Shown: positions 1 to 7,090 of the stretch, in pieces
Layout: each line of letters begins with the position of its first letter
Numbering within the stretch: the first letter of the stretch is position 1
Source: BQOK01 sp048388525
GTDB lineage: Bacteria; Bacillota; Clostridia; Oscillospirales; Ruminococcaceae
DNA: 64,000 nucleotides
Reading direction: 5' to 3'
Assembly (NCBI RefSeq): GCF_048388525.1
Contig: NZ_DBGCTQ010000004.1
Coordinates: forward strand, 1-64,000
The notes under the pieces: generated by a model
Seen by the model: only the letters and a program-made list of their open reading frames with translations
Database searches by the model: none
What the model was told of the DNA's origin: nothing
Translations under genes and position numbers: made by a program

Positions 1-34
1 CAATCGATCCCAGCCCCACAAACAAAACGTTCAT
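1..34 (-). CDS. Gfo/Idh/MocA-type oxidoreductase, N-terminal fragment
   Basis: The minus strand opens a new frame with ATG at 34-32, overlapping the TGA of the SUFU gene (ATGA overlap), and reads MNVLFVGLGSI before the window edge. The GLGSI start of a Rossmann beta-alpha unit closely resembles the start of the oxidoreductase at 821-1798 (MELLIVGLGSM). It is therefore probably a second Gfo/Idh-type enzyme, translationally coupled to the SUFU gene and last visible gene of the glycan operon. Only eleven residues are visible, so the family call is an inference. Confidence 0.5.
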   Translation of the reverse strand, partial: MNVLFVGLGSI

Positions 35-816
35 TCCGTTTCCTCCTGGGCCGCCTGCCGCACCTCCTGCCCGGGCTCGGCCTCCACTGCGCAGGGGCGG
101 CTGTTATCCACAAAAAAGCCCGAGCCCGCGGGCAGCTCCCGCAGCTTGTGCTCCAGGGCCTCGGCGCCGAATTCCAGCTTGTAGTCCATTTCGGCGGGGT
201 AAACGGGAACCACTGTGTACAGCACCACCCGCCGGCCCCCGCCAATGTTTACCGGCTGCACCTCCTTGGGGCCGTTTTTCTGGGCGGGCAAAAACAGCAC
301 CGCCCCGGCAAAGGGCGTGTTTTCGGCATAGGGGTGCGCTGGCTCGCCGTTCGGGATCGAGTGTCCCGCCCCCAGCCAGGTCTTTTGCCTGCGGGGCATG
401 CAGGCGAGCATGCGCAAAAGGCGCAGGGGCCAGGCCGCGGCCTTGCGCTCGGGCTCGTTCAGGTGGTCGGGGCCGCCCGCCGCCTCCACAGGCCAGTCGC
501 CCGGCAAAAACATCAGCAGCTCGGCGGTGCGCAGCCACTCGAATTTTTTGCCGTGGGGCATGTTGTCCAGGGTCATGGGTTCCGCGCTCATTCCCATGGT
601 GTACGCCACATAGTAGGGCTCGGCCTCGGTGGGCGCCATCACCGCCAGCTCCATGTGGGTGTCGGCGTCGTCCCACACCTGGGTCTCGCGCCCGGGGAAC
701 GATGCCTCAAAGTGCGCCATGATCTGTGCCTTGTAGGGGGTCTTCACATTGTGCACGATCACGCCGCGGGGCATTTCATCCTGTTTTGCGCCGAACAGCT
801 CCTCAAAAAATCCCAT
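31..816 (-). CDS. Suppressor-of-fused (SUFU) domain protein
   Basis: A 261-residue soluble protein. The start at 816 (MGFFEELFG) is chosen because a GGAGG sits about eight bases upstream. The body has the features of bacterial SUFU proteins: a VWDDADTHMELAVMAPT segment near residues 48-64, a YTMGMSAEPM segment near 72-81, and a late VVLYTVVPVYPAEMDYKLE segment. Bacterial SUFU proteins are often immunity factors of polymorphic toxins; no toxin is visible here. It lies between two Gfo/Idh oxidoreductase genes, overlapping the next one by four bases, in the legionaminic-acid operon. A role in glycan synthesis is not suggested by the family, so its function here is open. Confidence 0.75.
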   Translation of the reverse strand: MGFFEELFGAKQDEMPRGVIVHNVKTPYKAQIMAHFEASFPGRETQVWDDADTHMELAVMAPTEAEPYYVAYTMGMSAEPMTLDNMPHGKKFEWLRTAELLMFLPGDWPVEAAGGPDHLNEPERKAAAWPLRLLRMLACMPRRQKTWLGAGHSIPNGEPAHPYAENTPFAGAVLFLPAQKNGPKEVQPVNIGGGRRVVLYTVVPVYPAEMDYKLEFGAEALEHKLRELPAGSGFFVDNSRPCAVEAEPGQEVRQAAQEETE

Positions 817-820
817 GGTC

Positions 821-1798
821 TCACGCCTCCTCAATGGTTTCGATCAGCCGGATGGTCTCCCGGTCCTGTTCAAAGCTGTACCGGGGCTTGCCCCTTCCGG
901 CCAGCACGTCAAAAAAGTTTTGCAGCTCGTCCACATAGGCGTTTTCCACAACGTTGTCGCTGTAGCGCGCGTCGTGCTCAACGCTGGCATAGGTGTTTAC
1001 CGGCTCCTTTTCTTTTGTGGCGGGGTTAAACCGGTACAGCGCCTTGGGGTTGCCCTCCCAGAACAGGTGCAGCCCCTCCCCAAAGCACTCAAAATTCCGC
1101 ACGGCCTTGGGGCTCACCACATCCACCGCAAGCATGCCCTTGGTGCCGTTTTTGTGGCGCAGGGTCACAAAATAGCTGTCGGGGTAAGGGATCTCCAGCT
1201 CGCTGAGCCGGTCCTTTTCCACATGCACCCGCTCCACCGGTCCAAAGGTGTCCAGCAGCCAGGGCAGGTCGATGCCAAAGATCTCCCGCACGCCGCCGGT
1301 GCGCGCGTCGCCCACAAAGAAATTCTTGTAGCTCTCCCAGGGGTGCCAGTCCGGCAGATACTGGCCGATGTGATATATATAGTTCACCGGCTTTTGAAAG
1401 GCCTGCACCTGCCGCTTGATGTACTGGGTCTCGCCCCGGTACAGCATGGTGGACGACAAAAACAGCGCCAGTCCCTTTTCCCTCGCCTTGCGCAGATTTT
1501 CCGCATAGCCGTCGCTCACCAGGTTCAGTTCGGTAAACACCGGCAGCCCCGCGTCCAGCAGCTGGCCGATGAGCGCCGCATGGGTCAGGGGCGCGGTGCA
1601 CACCAGCGCCGCGTCGTACCGGCCCGCGGCCAGCGCCGCGGGAACGCTCTCATACGCCCGGATGCCCAGGGCCTTTACTTCCTCCCGCCGGTCGGGCGCG
1701 CTGTCCACCCCGCTGATGGAAACGGCGGGGTCGATGCCCTTCGCCAGCCGCGCCCGCCGCTTGCCCATGCTGCCAAGCCCCACGATCAGTAATTCCAT
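821..1798 (-). CDS. Gfo/Idh/MocA family NAD(P)-dependent oxidoreductase
   Basis: 325 residues. It opens with a Rossmann dinucleotide motif (GLGSMGKRR, residues 7-15) and contains the ALVCTAPLTHAALIGQLLDAG segment near 83-103 followed by FTELNLV, where this family has its conserved EKP-like motif. This places it among sugar or cyclitol dehydrogenases of the Gfo/Idh/MocA family. It lies 111 bases after neuC in the same orientation, so it probably modifies a nucleotide sugar or a precursor of the nonulosonate. The substrate cannot be read from sequence. The intergenic space upstream contains the decayed CRISPR unit described separately. Confidence 0.85.
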   Translation of the reverse strand: MELLIVGLGSMGKRRARLAKGIDPAVSISGVDSAPDRREEVKALGIRAYESVPAALAAGRYDAALVCTAPLTHAALIGQLLDAGLPVFTELNLVSDGYAENLRKAREKGLALFLSSTMLYRGETQYIKRQVQAFQKPVNYIYHIGQYLPDWHPWESYKNFFVGDARTGGVREIFGIDLPWLLDTFGPVERVHVEKDRLSELEIPYPDSYFVTLRHKNGTKGMLAVDVVSPKAVRNFECFGEGLHLFWEGNPKALYRFNPATKEKEPVNTYASVEHDARYSDNVVENAYVDELQNFFDVLAGRGKPRYSFEQDRETIRLIETIEEA

Positions 1799-1839
1799 AT
1801 TCCCACACCTCGCTGTATTTTTCCGCCCGCCGCGGCCTG

Positions 1840-1926
1840 CATTTTATCCACGCCCCCCGTGAGGGGAGCGACAAGGGATCGGGACATGCGGGCGTAATAG
1901 GATATATTTCTATCCCCGCTCCCCGT
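1840..1926 (-). CRISPR. Decayed CRISPR repeat-spacer-repeat unit
   Basis: On the minus strand a 33-base unit at 1840-1872 matches the repeat of the array at 44954-46463 at 29 of 33 positions. The differences lie mainly at its 3' end, as in a terminal repeat. A 33-base spacer-like segment (1873-1905) separates it from the 3' part of a second repeat (1906-1926, 20 of 21 matches; the 5' part is missing). Repeat and spacer lengths equal those of the main array. The truncated copy runs into the neuC coding region, whose TAG stop is the TAG of the repeat. The unit fills most of the neuC to oxidoreductase intergenic space. No cas gene is near. Confidence 0.8.
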
Positions 1927-3082
1927 CGTAAAAGACCTTGGGCGCGCCGAAGCCCGGCTCCAAAAGCTTTTCCTCCAAAACCCGCACGATCCGCCCGCTG
2001 GTGTCGCCCCCGTTGTAAGGGCTCACCGCCGTGCGGGCCTTCTCCCGGAAGGCGGGGGTCAGGGCGGTGCGCAGCGCGGCCCCAATGGCCTCTTTTTCGG
2101 CCGGGCAGCACAGCACGTTTTCGCACAAAATGCGCCCCGCCTGCCTGGTTCCAATGTTCACCGCGGGCACGCCGAAGGTGGGTGTTTCCACCACGCCGGA
2201 CGAGGAATTTCCCGCCACCACCGCCGCGTATCCCATGGCCGAAAGGTAGCGCTTCACACCAAGGCTGGCAAAAACGGCCGCCTTTTCGGGGCGGTCCGCC
2301 GCCCAATGGTCCAGCATGGCGTTGATGGCCGCGCCCCCCGCGTCGGCGTTCGCCTTGGTCACCAGCCACTTCAGCCCCCTTGTTTCATCCAGGGCGGCCA
2401 GCAGCTCGGCCATTTGGGCTTCGGGGGCCGCGGCCCCCGCGGTCTCAGGGTGAAAGGTCACAAGCCCGAACGGGCCGACAAGCTCAAAGCCCAGGCTCTC
2501 GCCAAGCTCGGCCCGGGTCATTTTTTTCATGGTGCGTATGTTCTCGTCCCCCAGGCCCCCCACGTTGAACACCGTGGCCGGCGCCTCGCCCATGCGCACC
2601 ACCCGCGCGGCGTACTCCGCGCAGCTGGGAAAGTGCAGGTGGGCGATCTTGGTGATGCAGTGGCGATACCAGTCGTCCGCCGCGCCCAGGGTCACGTCGC
2701 CCCCGCTGATGTGGGCCACGGGCACCCCGGCGTACGCCGCGGCCTGGGCCGCGGCAAAAATCTCGTACCGGTCGCCCAGCACAAGGCAGCAGGCGGGCCG
2801 CTGCTCCCAGAACCACCGGCTGAACTGCCCGATGGCACAGGCCACCGTGTCGGCGGTGGCCAGCGGTCCCCTGAATTTCAAAATTGGGATGCGCGCCGCA
2901 ATGGGCACGCCGTCCGCCTCGATCTCGGTCACGGTGCTGCCATATTCCGGCGCCAGGTGCGCACCGGTCACCAGTACCTGCACACGCAATGTCTGCGAGC
3001 ACAGCAGCTTTTGGATCACCGGCCGCAGCAGGCCGTACTCGGCCCGGGTGCCGGTCACAACGGCCAGGGTCTTTTTTTGCAT
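1910..3082 (-). CDS. neuC: UDP/GDP-N-acetylglucosamine-type 2-epimerase, hydrolysing (NeuC/LegG)
   Basis: 390 residues. Hydrolysing 2-epimerases release the NDP group from an N-acetylated sugar while inverting C2, giving ManNAc or its 6-deoxy-4-amino analogue for the synthase encoded upstream. It opens VVTGTRAEYGLLRPVI (residues 9-24 region), the hallmark of the NeuC group, and has HISGGD near residue 120 and GNSSSGVVETPTFG near 295. The start at 3082 follows a GGGGGG ribosome site; an in-frame GTG at 3100 overlaps that site. The gene begins 15 bases after neuB stops. With LegB, LegC and a PtmE-like enzyme in the same operon, the LegG role on a GDP-sugar is more likely than the UDP-GlcNAc route. 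Its last codons (GERG, stop) lie inside a CRISPR-repeat remnant. Confidence 0.9.
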   Translation of the reverse strand: MQKKTLAVVTGTRAEYGLLRPVIQKLLCSQTLRVQVLVTGAHLAPEYGSTVTEIEADGVPIAARIPILKFRGPLATADTVACAIGQFSRWFWEQRPACCLVLGDRYEIFAAAQAAAYAGVPVAHISGGDVTLGAADDWYRHCITKIAHLHFPSCAEYAARVVRMGEAPATVFNVGGLGDENIRTMKKMTRAELGESLGFELVGPFGLVTFHPETAGAAAPEAQMAELLAALDETRGLKWLVTKANADAGGAAINAMLDHWAADRPEKAAVFASLGVKRYLSAMGYAAVVAGNSSSGVVETPTFGVPAVNIGTRQAGRILCENVLCCPAEKEAIGAALRTALTPAFREKARTAVSPYNGGDTSGRIVRVLEEKLLEPGFGAPKVFYDGERG

Positions 3083-3096
3083 GGCGTTTCCCCCCG

Positions 3097-4092
3097 TCAC
3101 AGCTCGATGGGCTCGTCCTCTTCAAAATCCCGCTTTGCGGCAAGGCCCAGCACCTCGTGCCAGCGCATGGGGCTCACCCCGCCGCCCGGGCGCTTGGTGG
3201 TCAGGTTTTCGGCGGTAAAGGCCTCGCCCTTTTGAATGGCTCTTGCCGCCACAATGCTTTTGCGGGCCACCGGTTTATTTTTGGCCTCGCTGGCGCTCAC
3301 CGCCTTTTTGCCGGTTCCCAGGGCCGCCTCGGTGCGCCGCACCGAGGCCACCATCGCCCGCAGCTCTTCCACATCCAGGCTGGCCTTGTGATCCGGCCCC
3401 TCCATGGCCTTGTCCAGGGTGAAATGCTTTTCAATCACCGCCGCGCCCAGGGCAACCGCGGCCACATCGCACTCCCACCCCGCCGTGTGGTCCGAAAGCC
3501 CCACCTCCACGCCAAACTGTTCGGCCAGGTCCAGCATGGCCAGCAGGTTTGCATCCTCATAGGGTGTGGGGTACTCGGTGTTGCAGTGCAGCAGGGTCAC
3601 CTTGGGGCAGCCGCCCTCCTCCAGCGCGGCCAGTGCGTCCTCGATCTCGGGCAGGGTGCTCATCCCGGTGGACAGGATCACCGGCTTTTGGACCGCCGCC
3701 ACCGCTTCCAGGTAGGGCAGGTTTGTGATCTCGCCGCTGGGCACCTTGAAAAAAGGCAGGTCCAGCCCTGTCAAAAAGGCCACGCTGGGCAGATCGAACG
3801 CGGCCGACAGGTACTGGATGCCGATGGAATCGCAGTACGCCTTCAATTCCCGGTGTTCCTCAAAGCCAAAGTGCAGCCGCCGGATCATGTCCAGCTGGCT
3901 CTCCCCGTCGCCGGTCTGCTGCTTTTGATATTCCGCCTTGGGCGCAAATCTCGACACCACCAGCTCCGGCACGGCAGTCTGGTACTTCACCACGTCCGCC
4001 CCGGCCTCCTTTGCGGCCAGGGCCATCCGCTTTGCCAGCTTCAGGCTGCCGTTGTGGTTCACGCCCGCCTCGGCAATGATCAGCACGCTCAT
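3097..4092 (-). CDS. neuB: N-acetylneuraminate/legionaminate synthase (NeuB/LegI)
   Basis: 331 residues. This enzyme condenses phosphoenolpyruvate with a C6 amino sugar to make a nine-carbon nonulosonic acid in the cytosol. The N-terminal TIM barrel begins IIAEAGVNHNGSLKLAK, and the barrel carries HCNTEYPTP near residue 168 and GLSDHTAGWECD near 200, both typical of NeuB. The C-terminal 60 residues (VARKSIVAARAIQKGE onward) are the antifreeze/SAF lid. It overlaps the nucleotidyltransferase gene by four bases (ATGA), so it is translationally coupled. Genomic context (LegB, LegC, PtmE-like) favours legionaminic over neuraminic acid; sequence alone does not decide the substrate. Confidence 0.92.
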   Translation of the reverse strand: MSVLIIAEAGVNHNGSLKLAKRMALAAKEAGADVVKYQTAVPELVVSRFAPKAEYQKQQTGDGESQLDMIRRLHFGFEEHRELKAYCDSIGIQYLSAAFDLPSVAFLTGLDLPFFKVPSGEITNLPYLEAVAAVQKPVILSTGMSTLPEIEDALAALEEGGCPKVTLLHCNTEYPTPYEDANLLAMLDLAEQFGVEVGLSDHTAGWECDVAAVALGAAVIEKHFTLDKAMEGPDHKASLDVEELRAMVASVRRTEAALGTGKKAVSASEAKNKPVARKSIVAARAIQKGEAFTAENLTTKRPGGGVSPMRWHEVLGLAAKRDFEEDEPIEL

Positions 4093-5138
4093 TCGTTCTC
4101 CTCCAGCTTCCGGCGCATGTTGTCCAGTTCTTCCACCTGCCCCATATCCATCCAGCTCTGCTCGCTGATGGGGTACACCCCCACCCGTTCGCCGCGGGCG
4201 CGGTAGCGCTCAATGATGTCGGTAAAGCCCTGCTTTTTGCCGTCCTCCAGCTCCTCCACCACCTGGGGTTCCACCACGTACACGCCGGTGTTGGTCCAAA
4301 AGTTCATCTCGGGCTTTTCCTTCATGCTCTGGATCGCTCCGTTCTCGCCCAGCTCGATCACCCCGTAGGGCACGGTAAAATGCTTTGCCGCGCACACCAT
4401 GGTGATCAAATTGCCCTGCTGCCTGTGGTAGGCGGCAAGATCGGCAAAATCCGCGTCCAGCAAAATGTCGCAGTTGGACAAAAAGAAAGTGGAATCCACC
4501 TGCCCCTTCAAAAGGCACAGGCCGCCGCCGGTCCCCAGCGGCTCGTCCTCGTCCACATAGCTTACCCGGTAGGGCGGTTCCAGCTCGCTGAAATAGCTCT
4601 TGATCATGCCCTTTTTATAGTTCACCACCAGCCGGAAGTCGGCGCAGCCGAAATCCCGGAACCGGTCGATGATGTGCTCCAAAATCGGCCGCTCCCCCAC
4701 CGGGATCAGCGGCTTTGGCAGGATCTTGGTGTAGGGGTAAAGCCGCGTGCCCAGCCCCCCTGCCATGATCACCACCGGAATTCCCGCGCAGGCGCGGTTT
4801 GCAACCCCCGCCCCGCTGGCAAAAATAATGTCCGCAATACGGCCCTTTTTGTCCACCAGGGGCAGGGCGTCGATGTCATACTGTTCAATGTAGCGCTTGG
4901 CCCGCCCCCGTTCGGTGAGCGGCAGGCTCCTGGGCGCGGGGTTTGCAGCCCTCCGCACCGGGTCCTCCAGCGCGCCGCCCCGCAAAATGTGCTTGCGCAC
5001 GTCCCCGTCGGTCAGGGCCGCCTCCAGCACCCCGCCGGGCGCAAGGAACAAAATGCGCTCGCCGGTCTCATCCAGCTTTTTCATGGCGTCCAGCACCGTG
5101 GCGCCGCCGTCAATGATGAACTGTTCCACATGCAGCAT
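4089..5138 (-). CDS. CBS-domain nucleotidyltransferase (PtmE-like, sugar-1-phosphate guanylyltransferase)
   Basis: 349 residues starting at 5138 (MLHVEQF). Residues 1-115 form a tandem CBS pair, with TDGDVRKHILRG near 43-54 as a typical CBS segment. Residues 122-349 are an NTP-transferase domain with MAGGLGTRL (125-133) and PKPLIP (141-146), the nucleotide-binding signature, and NCDILLDADF as the metal-binding Asp region. CBS-plus-nucleotidyltransferase proteins in nonulosonate loci correspond to Campylobacter PtmE, which makes a GDP-activated glucosamine derivative that feeds the LegB-LegC-LegG-LegI route. It overlaps neuB by four bases. The exact sugar phosphate is inferred from context. 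Confidence 0.82.
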   Translation of the reverse strand: MLHVEQFIIDGGATVLDAMKKLDETGERILFLAPGGVLEAALTDGDVRKHILRGGALEDPVRRAANPAPRSLPLTERGRAKRYIEQYDIDALPLVDKKGRIADIIFASGAGVANRACAGIPVVIMAGGLGTRLYPYTKILPKPLIPVGERPILEHIIDRFRDFGCADFRLVVNYKKGMIKSYFSELEPPYRVSYVDEDEPLGTGGGLCLLKGQVDSTFFLSNCDILLDADFADLAAYHRQQGNLITMVCAAKHFTVPYGVIELGENGAIQSMKEKPEMNFWTNTGVYVVEPQVVEELEDGKKQGFTDIIERYRARGERVGVYPISEQSWMDMGQVEELDNMRRKLEENE

Positions 5139-5185
5139 GGCCTTGCCGCCTCGCTTTCTGTTTTTGCCGTTCGCCCGCGCCCCGC

Positions 5186-6346
5186 TCACAGCGCCAGCAG
5201 CACGTCGATGACCCTTTGGCAGTCCGCCTCGGTCAGGTTGGTCGAGCAGGGCAGGTTCACGATCTTTGCCCGGTAGTCCCGGGCCTTTTCCAGGCCATAG
5301 GCCTGGTTTTTGCCGTAGTCGGCCTGCTCGTGGATCAGCGCCCACACCGGCCGGGCCTGAATGGCCTGCGCTTTCAGGGCTGCAATCACCGCGTCCCGTT
5401 CGTGCCGCCCGTCTTCCAGGTAGAGCGAATAGAACCACTTGTTGGGGCGGGTGCACTCCTCCCGGAAGCCCAGAATGCGGTAGCCGTTTTTGCCGTCCAG
5501 CGCGTCGCGGTACTGCCGCCACCGGGCCCACTTGTTTTCAATAAAGCCTTCCAGCTGTTCCAGTTGAGCCAGCCCCAGCGCGGCCTGCAGGTTGGTGAGC
5601 CGGTAGTTGTAGCCCACCTCGTCGTGGTAAAACTGCAGCTCGTCCGCCTTCGCCTGGGTGGACAGGTGCTTTGCGTGCCCGGCCCAGTCCGGGTGGTTCG
5701 AGACCAGCATCCCGCCCGCGCCGGTGGTAATGATCTTGTTGCCGTTGAAGCTGTAGACCCCCACATCCCCAATGGTGCCGGCCATCCTGCCCGCGTAGGG
5801 GCCGCAGGTATAGTAGGTGCCCAGCGCCTCGGTGGCATCCTCGATCAGGGCCAGGTGATACTTCTGTGCAACGCGCATAAGGGCGGGCAGGTCCGCCATA
5901 TTGCCGAACACATGCACCACCAAAAGCGCCTTCACGTGGGCGCCGGTGGCGCTGTCGATCAGCCTGTCGCCCTCCATGTGGCACCGCGCTGCGCAGAACG
6001 CCTCGGCCTCGGCCGGGTCCATGCACAGGCTGTCGTCGCAGCCGATGAACACCGGTTCGGCCCCCGCATAGCGGATGGGGTTCACCGCCGCGATAAAGGT
6101 CAGCGTGGGGGCAAGCACCTCGTCGCCCCGGCCCACGCCGGCCGCCAGGCAGGCCAGGTGCAGCCCGGAGGTGCCGCTGTTGCAGGCCACGGCCCGGGGC
6201 ATGCCCACGTATGCGGCCAGGGCCTCTTCAAACCCGGCCACCTTGCTGCCCCCGGTGGAAACCCATTCGCTCACCACCGCGTCGTTCACATATTCCTTTT
6301 CACGGCCCGCAAAATTCGGGACCGAAAGGGGGATAAAATCCGCCAT
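5186..6346 (-). CDS. legC: LegC-type PLP-dependent sugar aminotransferase
   Basis: 386 residues of the DegT/DnrJ/EryC1/StrS aminotransferase family. It would convert the 4-keto-6-deoxy sugar made by LegB to the 4-amino sugar. It begins IPLSVPNFAGREKEYV and has SEWVSTGGSKV near 25-36, the pattern of the LegC subgroup. NSGTSGLHLA (57-66) is the PLP phosphate-binding turn, and SFNGNKIITTGAGGM near residue 200 contains the Schiff-base lysine. Start at ATG 6346 with AGAGG upstream. It lies 47 bases before the PtmE-like gene and after the membrane-protein cassettes in the same operon. Confidence 0.88.
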   Translation of the reverse strand: MADFIPLSVPNFAGREKEYVNDAVVSEWVSTGGSKVAGFEEALAAYVGMPRAVACNSGTSGLHLACLAAGVGRGDEVLAPTLTFIAAVNPIRYAGAEPVFIGCDDSLCMDPAEAEAFCAARCHMEGDRLIDSATGAHVKALLVVHVFGNMADLPALMRVAQKYHLALIEDATEALGTYYTCGPYAGRMAGTIGDVGVYSFNGNKIITTGAGGMLVSNHPDWAGHAKHLSTQAKADELQFYHDEVGYNYRLTNLQAALGLAQLEQLEGFIENKWARWRQYRDALDGKNGYRILGFREECTRPNKWFYSLYLEDGRHERDAVIAALKAQAIQARPVWALIHEQADYGKNQAYGLEKARDYRAKIVNLPCSTNLTEADCQRVIDVLLAL

Positions 6347-6430
6347 TGCACAAGACCTCTTTTCTTTGTAACAGGAAAAACGGGAAGAGCGGCTGCCGCC
6401 CTTCTTGCCCGGCGGGGCGGCAGGGGCCGT

Positions 6431-7090
6431 TCAGCCCCCTGCGCCGCGCGCGCCTCTCTTGTTTTTATACCACATCCAGGCGGCGCACACAAGGCTTATC
6501 GCCGCCGCGGCGAGGCCCGGATACAGCACCATCGAAAACACGCCCGCCCAGCCCGGGGCAAAATAGCTCCACCAGGGGGCCGGCTCATTCATATACAGCC
6601 CGGCAATGGTCATCTCCACCGGTTTGTTCTCCTCCGGGCTGCAGGGGTCCAGCCGCAGGGCCGCGATCCGCCCCTGGGGCAGGGTATACAGATAACTGCC
6701 GTCGTCTGCCTGGGCGGCGAACACCCGTTTGTTCACGCTGAAGGGCTCGCCCTCCTTTGTGGTGTAGTAAAGGCACATCTCCCGGGGGCTGCGGTCAAAC
6801 GCCGCTTCCATGCGCACCGTGCGCAGAACCGCCCCTTCCCCGTTTTCCCAGATCATCTGCGGGTCGCCGTCCAGGGTCAGCAGCGCGCCGCTCTCCAGCC
6901 GCTGCAAGCCCACCTGCTCAAAATCCTCCGCGGCAAGCTCAAACTGGTACAGCCGGCCCGTCGCTTTGGCGATCCCGTCGCTGCAAAGGCCCGCGGCGCC
7001 CGCCACAAGCCACACCGCGACGCACACGGCATAGCACAGGGTGGGAATGGGCGCTTTCAGCTTTTTAAAAAATGCTCTCCTGCGCTTCAT
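6431..7090 (-). CDS. Small membrane protein, second copy of a duplicated pair
   Basis: 219 residues starting at 7090 by a four-base ATGA overlap with the large membrane protein upstream. One N-terminal membrane helix (about residues 15-36), a roughly 130-residue extracytoplasmic domain, and a C-terminal helix (about 182-207) ending in KNKRG. It is paralogous to the protein at 9118-9729: both share DPQ(M/L)IW, a later MRLDP or LRLDP strand, and an FxPGWxG motif before the last helix. The outer domain is predicted beta-rich. I know no named family for it. The constant pairing and coupling with a GT-C-like protein suggest an accessory subunit of that membrane protein. Confidence 0.8.
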   Translation of the reverse strand: MKRRRAFFKKLKAPIPTLCYAVCVAVWLVAGAAGLCSDGIAKATGRLYQFELAAEDFEQVGLQRLESGALLTLDGDPQMIWENGEGAVLRTVRMEAAFDRSPREMCLYYTTKEGEPFSVNKRVFAAQADDGSYLYTLPQGRIAALRLDPCSPEENKPVEMTIAGLYMNEPAPWWSYFAPGWAGVFSMVLYPGLAAAAISLVCAAWMWYKNKRGARGAGG

